This document shows positions 1 through 8,710 of a DNA stretch of 36,320 nt, piece by piece (position 1 is the stretch's first letter; every line of letters starts with the position of its first letter). The DNA comes from Actibacterium atlanticum (lineage in GTDB: Bacteria > Pseudomonadota > Alphaproteobacteria > Rhodobacterales > Rhodobacteraceae). The notes below the pieces were generated by a model. That model was not told the origin of the DNA and did not search any database. It was given only the letters and a program-made list of their open reading frames with translations. Location of the stretch: the NCBI RefSeq assembly GCF_000671395.1, contig NZ_AQQY01000015.1:1-36320 (forward strand). The letters run 5' to 3'. The position numbers and the translations under genes were made by a program.

Positions 1-53
1 GCCCCCACAATCACAACATCATAATCCATCGATTCACGTTCGATCTCGGTCAT
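1..53 (-). CDS. Electron transfer flavoprotein-ubiquinone oxidoreductase, N-terminal fragment
   Basis: Only the first 17 codons lie in the window; the gene runs off the left edge. The peptide begins MTEIERESMDYDVVIVG, which has the short acidic leader and the start of a Rossmann FAD-binding strand (DVVIVGxG) that I recognise from alphaproteobacterial ETF-QO. The family passes electrons from acyl-CoA dehydrogenases, through ETF, to ubiquinone at the inner membrane. A strong Shine-Dalgarno (AAGGAG on the minus strand, 59-64) precedes the ATG. With so little sequence another FAD-dependent oxidoreductase cannot be fully excluded. An acyl-CoA dehydrogenase that could feed this pathway lies a few kilobases away. 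Confidence 0.75.
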   Translation of the reverse strand, partial: MTEIERESMDYDVVIVG

Positions 54-286
54 GCAAACTCCTTTAGCGCTAGCAGCACTAGGCTCCCCTAACATCATCC
101 CGAAACGGATATATTAGGCGGATACGCGCCGTCAATTGAATCACCCAAGTTTCGTTGCGGCGCAGCATTCTTCATTGGTCGTAGTGCTTTCGCTTGCAAA
201 TCACTGCGCGCTGGGGTCAGGTGTCTTAATGTATTCACCCGAGGCCGCCGATCCCGGCAGCCCCTCAGCTACGTCCGATGAGAGTG
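54..286. other. Intergenic region between divergent ETF-QO and greA
   Basis: This 233-base gap separates two divergently transcribed genes and must hold both promoters. I see the ribosome binding site of the leftward gene at its left end, but no convincing -35/-10 pair, terminator or RNA gene. A short TTG-started reading frame that overlaps greA in another frame is not credible as a gene. Confidence 0.5.
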
Positions 287-757
287 ATGGAAAAGATACC
301 GATGACCCGCGGCGGCTATGCCGCGCTTGAAGTTGAACTCAAGACCCTGAAGATGGTGGAACGTCCTGCCATTATCAAAGCCATTGCCGAAGCGCGTGAA
401 CATGGCGATTTGTCCGAGAACGCTGAGTACCATTCTGCCCGTGAAAAGCAGAGCTTTATCGAAGGCCGCATCAAAGAGCTGGAAGGCCTGTTGTCTTTGG
501 CTGACGTGATTGACCCCTCGAAACTGTCGGGCGCAATCAAGTTTGGCGCCACGGTCGAACTGGTTGACGAAGATACTGACGAGGAAAAGACCTATCAGAT
601 TGTCGGCGAACCTGAATCCGATATTGAGAATGGTTTGCTAAACCTGAAGTCGCCGCTGGCCCGTGCCTTGATCGGGAAAGAAGAAGGTGACAGTGTCGAA
701 GTGAGAACGCCGGGCGGTGGCAAAAGCTATGAGATCGTCAGCGTCCAGTATATCTGA
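287..757 (+). CDS. greA: Transcription elongation factor GreA
   Basis: GreA binds RNA polymerase through the secondary channel and stimulates cleavage of backtracked transcripts. The 156-residue protein has the usual length. Its N-terminal coiled coil contains the conserved [16 protein letters not shown] stretch with the acidic tip residues (D, E) used in cleavage, followed by the FKBP-like C-terminal domain ending in [16 protein letters not shown] chose the ATG at 287 ([14 protein letters not shown]) over the in-frame ATG at 278, because the family almost always starts MEKIPMT; no strong ribosome binding site separates the two. A membrane protein gene follows 17 bases downstream and is probably cotranscribed. 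Confidence 0.97.
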   Translation: MEKIPMTRGGYAALEVELKTLKMVERPAIIKAIAEAREHGDLSENAEYHSAREKQSFIEGRIKELEGLLSLADVIDPSKLSGAIKFGATVELVDEDTDEEKTYQIVGEPESDIENGLLNLKSPLARALIGKEEGDSVEVRTPGGGKSYEIVSVQYI

Positions 758-774
758 GGCATCGGCCCACAGAC

Positions 775-1785
775 ATGTCAGACAAAAAAGATAAATCCAT
801 CCAAATGGGTGTGTATGGCCGCAAGGAAGCGCGTAGCGGGCCGGATTCGGCGGATGTTATCGCCGTCGCCCTGAGCCTTGTCTGGCTGGCGGGGTCTGCT
901 TTGTTTTTTGTTGTTATGGACGGCAAAGAGGGCGCGCCGGGTTTTGACCCTCTGACTTTTACAGTCACATTTCTGGCCATCGTGATGCCTGTCGCGCTGA
1001 TCTGGGTTGGCACGTCAGCAGCCAAAAGCGCCCGTGTCATGCGCGAAGAATCCAACCGGTTGCAGGCAGCCATCGATTCGATGCGCAACAGCTATATCGA
1101 ACAACAGCGCAGTGCCGCGATGGCGGTCAAACCCAGTGTCGAACAGAAGCTGGATGAAATCGCCGAGTCCCAAAAGCAGGCCGAAAGCGCGATTGCGACC
1201 TTCACCAGCAGCCGCACCCGGCCCCCCGTTCAGGCGCTGCCCAAAGTCGATGTTGAACCCAACACTGATCAACCCTCGTTGGCGCTTGGCACCCCGGCCG
1301 AAGAACTGGCCCCGCCGCTGGAGGTTGCCGATTTCATCACCGCGCTGAACTTCCCGGAAACACCGGACGATGCTGACGGATTCCGCGCCTTGCGTCTGGC
1401 GTTGCAGGATCGTGACGCGGCTAAACTGGTGCGGTCAGCGCAAGACATTTTGACCCTGCTCAGCCAGGAAGGCATCTATATGGATGACCTGCGCCCCGAT
1501 CGCGCCCGCCCCGAAGTCTGGCGCAAGTTTGCCGCCGGCGAACGTGGCGCGCCGGTTGCGGCTTTGGGCGGTGTACGAGACCGTTCCTGCCTGGCCCTGT
1601 CGGCCGCGCGGATGCGGCAAGACCCGGTTTTTCGCGATACGGCCCACCATTTTCTGCGGCAATTTGACCGTACGCTGAACGAGTTTGAACAGACCGCAAC
1701 CGATCAGGAACTCTCTGATCTGGCCGAAACCCGCACAGCGCGCGCGTTTATGCTGCTGGGCCGGGTTTCTGGCACGTTCGACTAA
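775..1785 (+). CDS. Conserved membrane protein of unknown function
   Basis: I do not recognise the family. The 336-residue protein has two predicted membrane helices (about residues 28-48 and 62-80). A charged, probably coiled-coil segment follows (about 84-145, with VMREESNRLQAAIDSM and VEQKLDEIAESQKQAES), then a proline-rich linker and a helical, soluble C-terminal domain (about 180-336). The layout suggests an inner-membrane anchor with a long cytoplasmic tail. It lies 17 bases after greA and 9 bases before azlC, so it appears to be the middle gene of that operon. No catalytic motif is visible. Confidence 0.85.
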   Translation: MSDKKDKSIQMGVYGRKEARSGPDSADVIAVALSLVWLAGSALFFVVMDGKEGAPGFDPLTFTVTFLAIVMPVALIWVGTSAAKSARVMREESNRLQAAIDSMRNSYIEQQRSAAMAVKPSVEQKLDEIAESQKQAESAIATFTSSRTRPPVQALPKVDVEPNTDQPSLALGTPAEELAPPLEVADFITALNFPETPDDADGFRALRLALQDRDAAKLVRSAQDILTLLSQEGIYMDDLRPDRARPEVWRKFAAGERGAPVAALGGVRDRSCLALSAARMRQDPVFRDTAHHFLRQFDRTLNEFEQTATDQELSDLAETRTARAFMLLGRVSGTFD

Positions 1786-1794
1786 GGCACACCG

Positions 1795-2496
1795 ATGACG
1801 CATCGCAGTTACTACTGGATGGGCGTCCGACACGGCGCCCCGTTTTTGCTAGTTGTCGCCCCGTTTGGCGCGCTCTTCGGCGTGGTCGGCACAGAGGCCG
1901 GGCTGAACCTTGCGCAGGTTATGGGGTTTTCGTTTCTGGTGATCGCTGGCGCATCACAGTTTGCGGCCGTTCAACTGCTTACCGAAAACGCACCGGTTCT
2001 GATCGTTTTGGCCACGGCATTGGCCGTGAACCTGCGCATGGCAATGTATTCGGCCTCGTTGACTCCTTATCTGGGAAAATCCCCGCTGTGGCAGCGCGCA
2101 TTGGCAGCCTATTTTTTGGTGGATCAATCCTATGCGGTCGGGATCAACCGGTTTGAAGACCACCCGGAAATGACCGTGAGCCAGCGCATGGCCTATCTGT
2201 TTGGCGTGATCACCCCGATCTGCCCGAACTGGTATGTCGCCACCTTGGCTGGCGCGTTGCTGGGCCAAAGTATCCCGCCTGAATACGCGCTGGATTTTGC
2301 CATTCCGATCACCTTTCTGGCGCTTGTCGCACCTGCCTTGAGGTCGGCGGCACATATCGCGGCGGCAGGAGTATCTGTGGTGATGGCCCTGTTGCTGGCC
2401 GGGCTGCCGTATAACGCGGGCATGTTGGTCGCGGCTTTGGTGGCCATGGTGACCGGCGCGCAGGTTGAGCTGCTCTTGAAGCGGAGGGCGCCATGA
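1795..2496 (+). CDS. azlC: AzlC family amino acid exporter, large subunit
   Basis: AzlC and AzlD form a two-subunit exporter; family members export branched-chain amino acids or related compounds. The 233-residue protein starts in the typical way (GVRHGAPFLLVVAPFGALFGVV) and has the FSFLVIAGASQFAAVQLL segment and the NLRMAMYSASL motif of the family, with about seven hydrophobic segments. The small partner AzlD follows with a 4-base ATGA overlap, which indicates translational coupling. The substrate cannot be read from the sequence. Confidence 0.93.
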   Translation: MTHRSYYWMGVRHGAPFLLVVAPFGALFGVVGTEAGLNLAQVMGFSFLVIAGASQFAAVQLLTENAPVLIVLATALAVNLRMAMYSASLTPYLGKSPLWQRALAAYFLVDQSYAVGINRFEDHPEMTVSQRMAYLFGVITPICPNWYVATLAGALLGQSIPPEYALDFAIPITFLALVAPALRSAAHIAAAGVSVVMALLLAGLPYNAGMLVAALVAMVTGAQVELLLKRRAP

Positions 2497-2828
2497 CGGC
2501 CATGAGCGACGCGCAGATATGGCTGACCATCGTCTTGCTGGGGATCGGCACTTTCCTGATCCGCTTTTCGTTTCTGGGCCTGATCGGGGACCGTGACCTG
2601 CCTGAATGGGTGCTGCGGTATCTGCGCTATACACCCGTGGCGGTTCTGCCCGCCCTGATCGCCCCTTTGGTGGTCTGGCCCGAGGCCACCGGTGGCCAGC
2701 CGGATCCAGCACGGCTGGGCGCCGCTGCGGTCACGGCGTTGGTGGGGTATTTCACCAAGAATGTGCTGTTGGCAATCTGCTGTGGCGGGATCACGCTCTA
2801 TGGCATGATCTACGGCTTGGGCGCGTAA
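2493..2828 (+). CDS. azlD: AzlD family amino acid exporter, small subunit
   Basis: The 111-residue protein has three to four hydrophobic helices and the AzlD signature features IGTFLIRFSFLG near the N-terminus and YTPVAVLPALIAPLV in the middle. It is the partner of AzlC just upstream. The first ATG overlaps the azlC stop (ATGA) and has GGAGG 5 bases upstream, which supports this start over the in-frame ATG at 2502. The 3' end overlaps the end of the convergent lipoprotein gene by 19 bases. Confidence 0.92.
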   Translation: MTAMSDAQIWLTIVLLGIGTFLIRFSFLGLIGDRDLPEWVLRYLRYTPVAVLPALIAPLVVWPEATGGQPDPARLGAAAVTALVGYFTKNVLLAICCGGITLYGMIYGLGA

Positions 2829-3451
2829 CCCGGCACTTTATACAGGTTCGTCGATTTCTGCCCGCTGGTCAGCTTGGCCGCGTGATCATGCGGATCGCTA
2901 TCGAAATAGGTTACCGCTTCAACGCCTTCGACCTCGGCAAACCGATCCATGATCTTGCCCGGGAAAAAGCTGTGGCCGACGCCTTCGAAACCGGGCAGTT
3001 CCCGCAAGGTGGCACTAACCGAGTTGGCGCAGAAAGCTTTCGGAACCGCGCCCCGGGCTTCGACCAGTTGCAGGGCGCGCTCGGCGACTTCGGGGCTGAC
3101 GACCACCGTCTGGGCCACCACGCGATACGTCTCGCGGGCGTGATAATCCAGATAGAAATGTTCCATCAGCGGGGTGATGCCATAATGCACGTCATTGCGT
3201 TCGGGCACAGTCCGGTGCCACCAGGTGCCGGCAGGGTCAAACACAACGCGTTGGCTGGCGTTGATCATCAGGCCACTATGCGCGCCCTCGTCCGAGCGGT
3301 TGTTGACCATGGTGAACAGTGTGATCGAAGGCGGCTCTGAGGCCGGGCGATAGGCCGCGGCGGCAACGGCCTCATCCGGGGCCCAAACAGGTTCGGCGCC
3401 ACAGGCAGCCAGTAAAATAGGAAACGAAATTACAGCAATAATGCGGCGCAT
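2810..3451 (-). CDS. Putative lipoprotein, possibly a permuted NlpC/P60 (LRAT-like) hydrolase
   Basis: A lipoprotein signal peptide is clear: positively charged start, hydrophobic core and an LLAAC lipobox with Cys17. The mature protein (213 residues in total) has an AHSGL motif with His58, then VVFDPAGTWWH, and later AFCANSVSATL with Cys141 at the probable start of a helix. This order (HxG strand, then NC/FC helix) is that of circularly permuted NlpC/P60 enzymes such as LRAT. The assignment is an inference by eye. The gene is not obviously in an operon; its 3' end overlaps azlD by 19 bases in the convergent direction. Confidence 0.8.
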   Translation of the reverse strand: MRRIIAVISFPILLAACGAEPVWAPDEAVAAAAYRPASEPPSITLFTMVNNRSDEGAHSGLMINASQRVVFDPAGTWWHRTVPERNDVHYGITPLMEHFYLDYHARETYRVVAQTVVVSPEVAERALQLVEARGAVPKAFCANSVSATLRELPGFEGVGHSFFPGKIMDRFAEVEGVEAVTYFDSDPHDHAAKLTSGQKSTNLYKVPGYAPKP

Positions 3452-3504
3452 GAGCAGACCCGTTTGATAGGCATTGGCGGGGTCTGCCCCCGCCGGTCAG
3501 AAAA

Positions 3505-3639
3505 TTACGAGTTGACCAGAGCCATGAAAATCAGAACGCCGATCGAGCCTGCAGCGACATAGGCCGACAGGCGCATGAAGCCAGCAAAGGTTTTTTCCTG
3601 TTCGGTAATGTCCATCGAACCGTGCTTATGTTCCGACAT
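3505..3639 (-). CDS. aa3-type cytochrome c oxidase subunit IV
   Basis: This 44-residue ORF begins MSEHKHGSMDITEQEKTFAG, continues FMRLSAYVAAGSIGVLIFMALVNS, and stops at TAA. It matches the small bacterial subunit IV of aa3 oxidase, whose hallmark is SMDITEQEKTFAGF followed by one transmembrane helix. In Rhodobacter the subunit packs at the edge of the oxidase, and its role in activity is minor or unclear. A GGGAG ribosome binding site lies just upstream. The gene stands alone between the lipoprotein and the DUF6173-like gene, as is common for this subunit, which is usually not next to the main oxidase genes. Confidence 0.92.
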   Translation of the reverse strand: MSEHKHGSMDITEQEKTFAGFMRLSAYVAAGSIGVLIFMALVNS

Positions 3640-3717
3640 TGTGGTCTCCCTCAAATTTCCCGTTCATTCGAATCTCAGATAGCCGAATTGCCCGGCGGTG
3701 TCACGGGGCACTTGGTC

Positions 3718-4173
3718 TTAGTCCGTGTCTTGTTCCAAATCTTCAGCAAGCCTGAAACCGATGCGCCTAGCTTTTGGGTTTTCTTCCGGTTTGGGAAGGG
3801 CGCGCAGCATCACATTCAGTTGACTGACATGCTGAATCAGCTGGGTGCGCGCGCCAGCACCGTCCGAGCCATAAAAGGTGATCAGGTCAGGTTCAAAGAA
3901 ACCAACACCTTCAATCTTCAGCACTCCGGCACCGCCTTCGGTAAATCCCATGGCGATCTCTTGTTCTGCGTCCAGCTGTTCTTCGAAGTTTTTGATATAG
4001 AGGATCAGCCGCTGATAGGCCCATTCAGCCGGGCTTTTCTTGGTCACCGGTTTGCGGGTTACTGAATCCGGCAAGGGTTTTTGCTCGGCCGACTCTGGTG
4101 CGCCGGGGTCCGTGTGGGCCACACGGGCCAACGGGTTTTCACAGATATCTTTCTCGGCGGGGGTGTCACCCAA
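3718..4173 (-). CDS. DUF6173-like conserved protein
   Basis: The 151-residue protein has a variable N-terminus and a conserved core with SPAEWAYQRLILYIKNFEEQL, then a FFEPDLITFYGSD segment and TQLIQHVSQLNVMLRALPK. From memory this resembles the DUF6173 family of unknown function found in Rhodobacterales. The start is an unusual TTG at 4173-4171, directly after the TAA of the MBL hydrolase gene, with GGAGG (4182-4186 on this strand) eight bases upstream. This suggests translation by coupling with the upstream gene. It is the last gene of the acyl-CoA dehydrogenase / MBL operon. Confidence 0.8.
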   Translation of the reverse strand: MGDTPAEKDICENPLARVAHTDPGAPESAEQKPLPDSVTRKPVTKKSPAEWAYQRLILYIKNFEEQLDAEQEIAMGFTEGGAGVLKIEGVGFFEPDLITFYGSDGAGARTQLIQHVSQLNVMLRALPKPEENPKARRIGFRLAEDLEQDTD

Positions 4174-5223
4174 TTACTCGTCCTCCAGGCTTTGCCACAG
4201 CCACGCGCCGTCATCGCGGCGCCAGCGTTTCACGCGGCCAGCTTGGAGCAAATGGTTCAGATGAGCAACGGCCTCGACCATGGCCAGCCCGTACTCGCCG
4301 CCGGTGATCTCGCGTTTGAACAAGGCCATGAAACAGTCGCAGGCGGTGGCCGGGTCTTTCAGGCGGGCGTCCAGCCGCTTTAGTGCTCCGTGGTGGTTGT
4401 CGATCAACTGGCGCAGACGGGTCGGCAAGCCGGTGAAGGGCAGCTTGTGCCCGGGCAGAACCAGATGATCAGCGCGGGCGATCCTACTGAACCGTTCGCA
4501 GCTTTCCAGCCAATCGGTCACCGGGTCTGCATCCGGTTCAGTGGGATACACCCCAAGGTTGGGCGAAATCGACGGCAACAGCTGATCCGCGCCGAGCACC
4601 AGATTGTCATCCAGACTGAAGAACGTGGCCTGTTCGGGCGCATGTCCGTGTCCAATATGCACCTGCCAGCGCCGCCCGGCCATCTGGATCACGTCATCCT
4701 GCTGCAGACGGTGATACCCCAAAGGCAACGGTGCAACCGTGTCGGCAAAGTTGAACGGCCGATCAGCCATGCGTTGATCGAACACCGCCTTATCCATCCC
4801 CGCACTACGCCAGAAAGCCTGGGTTTGCGGGTCTGGCGCGGATTGTTCATCCAGCACCAGCATGCGGGCATAGAGCCACGCCGTGCGGGTCGTCCAAAGC
4901 TGCGCGCCCTGTTCCGTCTGAAACCACCCGGCCAGACCAATGTGATCGGGATGGTGGTGAGTGACGATCACCCGACCCACCGGCTTACCCGCCAAAGGGC
5001 CATCCAGCATCTGCTGCCAAATCGCGCGGCTTTTGCCGGTATCCAAGCCGGTGTCGATGACTGTCCAGCTGTCGCCATCGTCCAGCGCATAGATGTTGAT
5101 ATGGTTCAGCGCCATCGGCAGCGGCAAGCGAAACCACAACACGCCCTCGGCCACTTGGGTCACCTGCCCGCGCGCCGGGGCCTCGGCCCAGGGATAGGAA
5201 ATACCGGGGCGGGCCCCGTCCAT
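4174..5223 (-). CDS. MBL-fold metallohydrolase
   Basis: The 349-residue protein has the metallo-beta-lactamase fold: a VIDTGL strand, the metal-binding motif THHHPDHIG (about residues 88-96), HIGHGHAPEQ for the next ligand, GADQLLP with the bridging Asp, and LPGHKLPF for the last His. The C-terminal about 90 residues are helical and resemble the winged-helix tail of LACTB2-like and glyoxalase II-related hydrolases. The substrate is unknown; a thioester or similar ester is plausible given the neighbour. Its ATG overlaps the stop of the acyl-CoA dehydrogenase gene by one base (TGATG), so the two are translationally coupled. Confidence 0.92.
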   Translation of the reverse strand: MDGARPGISYPWAEAPARGQVTQVAEGVLWFRLPLPMALNHINIYALDDGDSWTVIDTGLDTGKSRAIWQQMLDGPLAGKPVGRVIVTHHHPDHIGLAGWFQTEQGAQLWTTRTAWLYARMLVLDEQSAPDPQTQAFWRSAGMDKAVFDQRMADRPFNFADTVAPLPLGYHRLQQDDVIQMAGRRWQVHIGHGHAPEQATFFSLDDNLVLGADQLLPSISPNLGVYPTEPDADPVTDWLESCERFSRIARADHLVLPGHKLPFTGLPTRLRQLIDNHHGALKRLDARLKDPATACDCFMALFKREITGGEYGLAMVEAVAHLNHLLQAGRVKRWRRDDGAWLWQSLEDE

Positions 5224-6941
5224 CAGGCGGCGCCCAGGTCTTGCGGGCTTAGCGCATACAGGCCCTCGGCGCCCTCTCGGGCATGGGCCAATGCGGCGCT
5301 GGCCTCGGGCAGAAGGCGTTTGATGAAAAAGCTGGCCAACACGCTGCGCGGTCCGGTGCCGCCTTCGGCCAAGGCTGCTTTCAAATGATAATGTCCGCCC
5401 AGCACCCGGGCAAACGCCCGCAGATACGGCACTGCGCCGGCGAACCGGTCCTGCATGCCCTGATCAACCAAATGCTCGGTTGTTTCACGCAGGCTTTCGG
5501 CCATGGCCCAAAGATCATTCGCCAGCTCCGGCAATAGGGAACGCCCGGCTTCACAGTTTGCTTCGACCTCTTCCAGCAGACGATAGGCGACCTCGCCCCC
5601 ATCCATTAGTTTGCGGCCAACAAGGTCCATGGCCTGAATGCCATTGGTGCCCTCATAGATCGCGGTGACCCGAACATCACGATAGTACTGCGCGGCGCCG
5701 GTTTCTTCGATGAAGCCCATACCGCCATGTATCTGAACGCCCATCTCGGCCACTTCGCAGCCGACATCCGTGCCATAGGCTTTGGCGATCGGCGTCAAAA
5801 AGGCGGCACGCGCCTTATGATCTGCACCGCCAGTGGCGCGGCCCAAGTCCAACGCGACCGCACAGGTCGCTGCGATCGAACGGGCGGCGAAAATCTCGGC
5901 TTTCATGGTGGTCAACATGCGGCGCACATCGGCGAAATCCACAATCGCGCCCGTGCCATTTTCAATCGGGCTGCGGCCCTGTTTGCGGTCCAGAGCATAT
6001 TCCAGCGCCTTTTGATAAGCGCCCTCAGCCACGCCGACACCTTCGACACCAACACCCAGACGGGCGTTGTTCATCATGGTGAACATGCAGGCCATGCCAT
6101 TGTGCTTTTCGCCCACCAGCCAGCCGGTGGCATTGTCGAACTCCATCACCGCAGTCGGAGAGCCATGCAGACCCATCTTATGTTCAAGGCTGACCACATG
6201 CAGGCTGTTGGCGACGCCGGGCTTGCCATCGGCGTCGGGGATATACTTGGGCACAAGGAACAGGCTGATCCCCTTGGTGCCGGGCACCCCGTCAGGCAGA
6301 CGTGCCAGCACCAGGTGGCACACGTTTTCCACCAGATCGCTGTCCCCCCACGAGATGTAAATCTTTTGACCGCTGATGGCATAGGTGCCATCGCCATTGT
6401 CGACAGCTTTCGAGGCCACTGCCCCCACATCCGATCCCGCCTGCGGTTCGGTCAGGTTCATCGTCCCCGACCACGCGCCCGAAATCAGTTTGGGCAGGTA
6501 GGCCGCTTTCAGCGCGTCACTGGCATGATGTTCCAAGGCTTCGATCTGACCCTGGCTCAGCAATGGCTTCAGTTGCAAAGACAGGCACGCGCCGCTCATC
6601 ATGTCATTTACGGCAGTGCACATCGCATAAGGCAGCCCCATGCCGCCATATTCGGGGTCGGCTGAAATCCCGACCCAGCCGCCTTCGGCAATCTGGTCAT
6701 AGGCATCTTTGAAACCCGGCGATGCGCGCACGACCCCGTTTTCCAGAGCAGCCGGGTGCAAATCACCGCTGCGCTGCACTGGCGCCACGACGTCATCGCA
6801 CAAACGGCCTGCTTCGGTCAGGATCGCGTCGGTCACATCAGGAGAGGCCTCTGCAAACAGGTCTGTCTGGGCCACCTCATCCATACTGACGATCTTGTCG
6901 AAAATGAACTGATAGTCTTCTACCGGCGCGCGATACGGCAT
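5223..6941 (-). CDS. Acyl-CoA dehydrogenase, large DmdC-like type with C-terminal extension
   Basis: The 572-residue FAD enzyme oxidises an acyl-CoA to the enoyl-CoA and passes electrons to ETF. It shows the FAD-binding TEPQAGSDVGAV segment (about 164-176), KIYISWGD, the C-terminal FAD motif QIHGGMGFIEE, and IYEGTNGIQAMDL with the probable catalytic Glu430. The C-terminal about 120 residues form the extra domain typical of the DmdC / PF12806-containing group, to which methylmercaptopropionyl-CoA dehydrogenase belongs. DmdC itself is only one possibility; general fatty acyl-CoA dehydrogenases share this layout. An AAGGAG site precedes the ATG. It heads a three-gene operon with the MBL hydrolase and the DUF6173-like gene. 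Confidence 0.93.
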   Translation of the reverse strand: MPYRAPVEDYQFIFDKIVSMDEVAQTDLFAEASPDVTDAILTEAGRLCDDVVAPVQRSGDLHPAALENGVVRASPGFKDAYDQIAEGGWVGISADPEYGGMGLPYAMCTAVNDMMSGACLSLQLKPLLSQGQIEALEHHASDALKAAYLPKLISGAWSGTMNLTEPQAGSDVGAVASKAVDNGDGTYAISGQKIYISWGDSDLVENVCHLVLARLPDGVPGTKGISLFLVPKYIPDADGKPGVANSLHVVSLEHKMGLHGSPTAVMEFDNATGWLVGEKHNGMACMFTMMNNARLGVGVEGVGVAEGAYQKALEYALDRKQGRSPIENGTGAIVDFADVRRMLTTMKAEIFAARSIAATCAVALDLGRATGGADHKARAAFLTPIAKAYGTDVGCEVAEMGVQIHGGMGFIEETGAAQYYRDVRVTAIYEGTNGIQAMDLVGRKLMDGGEVAYRLLEEVEANCEAGRSLLPELANDLWAMAESLRETTEHLVDQGMQDRFAGAVPYLRAFARVLGGHYHLKAALAEGGTGPRSVLASFFIKRLLPEASAALAHAREGAEGLYALSPQDLGAA

Positions 6942-7055
6942 GTCCTCTCCTTAAGCCCTGTCCTTGTGCAGCTCAGCGCTGCCCAGTATGTCACTGAAAG
7001 GTTGGTCTCAACCCTAAACAGCGATTACACCCCTTCAAGACGAACGCGGCGTCAT

Positions 7056-8024
7056 ATGAGCAACAATACGAAAACACGCACCCTTGCCCCGGATGAATAC
7101 GGGTTGCGGCAGGCTGCTGCGCTGCTGTCTGACGGTGAGCTGGTCGCCTTTCCTACCGAAACGGTTTACGGCCTTGGTGCGGATGCGCGCAATGACACTT
7201 CGGTCGCACAAATTTTTCACGCCAAGGGACGCCCGCATTTCAACCCGCTGATCATCCACGTGCCTGATCTGGATAGCGCTGAAACCTTTGCCGTATTCCA
7301 CCCGGACGCGCAGGCACTGGCGCAGGCCTTCTGGCCCGGACCGTTGACGCTGGTCCTGCCGCAACGCGCCAATGCTGGGTTGTCACCGCTGGTCACTGCC
7401 GGGCTGGATAGCGTGGCGATCCGGGTGCCGGAACATCCGGTCGCCCAAGGCGTGCTGCAGTCTTTTGGCGGCCCTGTTGCGGCGCCCTCAGCCAACCCCT
7501 CAGGGCGGATTTCCCCAACGCGCGCCCAGCACGTTCTCGACGGTCTGTCGGGCAAAATCGCCGCCGTCGTCGATGGCGGAGCCTGTGCCGTGGGCGTAGA
7601 GTCCACAATCCTGGGGTTCGATGAAACCGGCCCCGTCTTGCTGCGTCCCGGCGGTCTGCCGGTAGAGGCCATCGCAGCGTGCCTTGGCAAACCTGTCGCA
7701 GCCCGGGCCGAGGGGGCGGATATCTCTGCCCCCGGTCAGCTGACCTCGCATTACGCACCGCGGGTGGGCATGCGCCTGAACATCGCCAAACCGCACCATG
7801 ATGCGCTCTGGCTTGGTTTTGGGCCGGATTGCGAAGGCGCGACCCTGAATCTGTCATTGGGGGGTGATCTGGTCGAAGCCGCAGCGAACCTGTTCCATCA
7901 TCTGCGCGCATTGGATGCGCAGGCCCGCCCTGATCAGGTGATCGAGGTCGCCCCGGTGCCGGAACACGGGCTTGGGCTGGCAATCAATGACAGGCTGAAA
8001 AGAGCGGCAGCGCCGCGCGACTAA
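7056..8024 (+). CDS. L-threonylcarbamoyladenylate synthase (Sua5/TsaC family)
   Basis: The enzyme makes threonylcarbamoyl-AMP from threonine, bicarbonate and ATP for the t6A37 modification of tRNA. The 322-residue product has the YrdC domain motifs [13 protein letters not shown] (about 32-44), [13 protein letters not shown] (about 58-69), [10 protein letters not shown] and [13 protein letters not shown]. After the linker [10 protein letters not shown] comes the extra C-terminal Sua5 domain, so this is the long Sua5 form. The ATG at 7056 ([14 protein letters not shown]) is chosen; the frame stays open upstream but that stretch is not conserved-looking and overlaps the divergent acyl-CoA dehydrogenase. 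The stop overlaps that of the convergent yqgE by four bases (CTAA). Confidence 0.95.
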   Translation: MSNNTKTRTLAPDEYGLRQAAALLSDGELVAFPTETVYGLGADARNDTSVAQIFHAKGRPHFNPLIIHVPDLDSAETFAVFHPDAQALAQAFWPGPLTLVLPQRANAGLSPLVTAGLDSVAIRVPEHPVAQGVLQSFGGPVAAPSANPSGRISPTRAQHVLDGLSGKIAAVVDGGACAVGVESTILGFDETGPVLLRPGGLPVEAIAACLGKPVAARAEGADISAPGQLTSHYAPRVGMRLNIAKPHHDALWLGFGPDCEGATLNLSLGGDLVEAAANLFHHLRALDAQARPDQVIEVAPVPEHGLGLAINDRLKRAAAPRD

Positions 8025-8590
8025 GCGTGGCCCGCATCAGCGGAAAGCATCAGGGGGTCAACTCCCATGGTCTTTAACGCGCGCGACCATTTGGTTTCAT
8101 TCTCGGTGTCGAATGCGATGGCGGCGCTGGCGTCACAGGTCAGCCAGCCATTCGAGGCAATTTCACCCTCTAGCTGCCCCGGACCCCAGCCCGAATAGCC
8201 CAGCGCCAACAAGGTCTCACGCGGGCCTTCGCCCTGCGCCATGTCTTCAAGAATATCCTGCGTCGCGGTCAATCCGAACTGGCCATCGACCTCAAGCGTC
8301 GAGTCGCTCCGGGCGTTATACTCGGCCGAGTGCAGCACAAACCCGCGCCCATGTTCGACTGGTCCGCCAAAGTGGATGCGAATGTCGCGCCCGTAGCCGG
8401 GCTGAAGTTTCAGCTGTTTCAACAGGTCCGGAAAGGTCAGGTCCGGCGTGGGTTTGTTGATGATCAAACCCATGGCGCCGTCTTCGGAATGCGCGCACAT
8501 AAACACGACGCTTTTGTCAAACCTCGGGTCCCCCATGCCGGGCATGGCAATCAGAAATTTTCCGCTGAGATTCATGTCGGTCGTGCTCAT
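8021..8590 (-). CDS. YqgE/AlgH family protein (DUF179)
   Basis: The 189-residue protein matches the YqgE/AlgH family: [40 protein letters not shown] at the N-terminus (split here across residues 8-47), then [15 protein letters not shown] and [16 protein letters not shown]. The molecular function is not known; homologues were once called transcriptional regulators. It is a cytoplasmic single-domain protein. The gene is convergent with the Sua5-type gene (4-base overlap of stop codons) and divergent from the DsbD-like gene. Confidence 0.95.
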   Translation of the reverse strand: MSTTDMNLSGKFLIAMPGMGDPRFDKSVVFMCAHSEDGAMGLIINKPTPDLTFPDLLKQLKLQPGYGRDIRIHFGGPVEHGRGFVLHSAEYNARSDSTLEVDGQFGLTATQDILEDMAQGEGPRETLLALGYSGWGPGQLEGEIASNGWLTCDASAAIAFDTENETKWSRALKTMGVDPLMLSADAGHA

Positions 8591-8710
8591 AGGTTCAGCC
8601 TAACGTTGCAACAGGGGCCTGTCAGTAACGAAGGAACGAAAAAGGAAAGTTACAAGCGCATCTCCCAAATGTGATTTCTGTGTGTGCCGGAAATGCTTAT
8701 GTATTACGCC

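Noticed and set aside
136-330. 64-codon frame before and inside greA
   Set aside because: It starts at TTG, overlaps greA in another frame and shows no family pattern.
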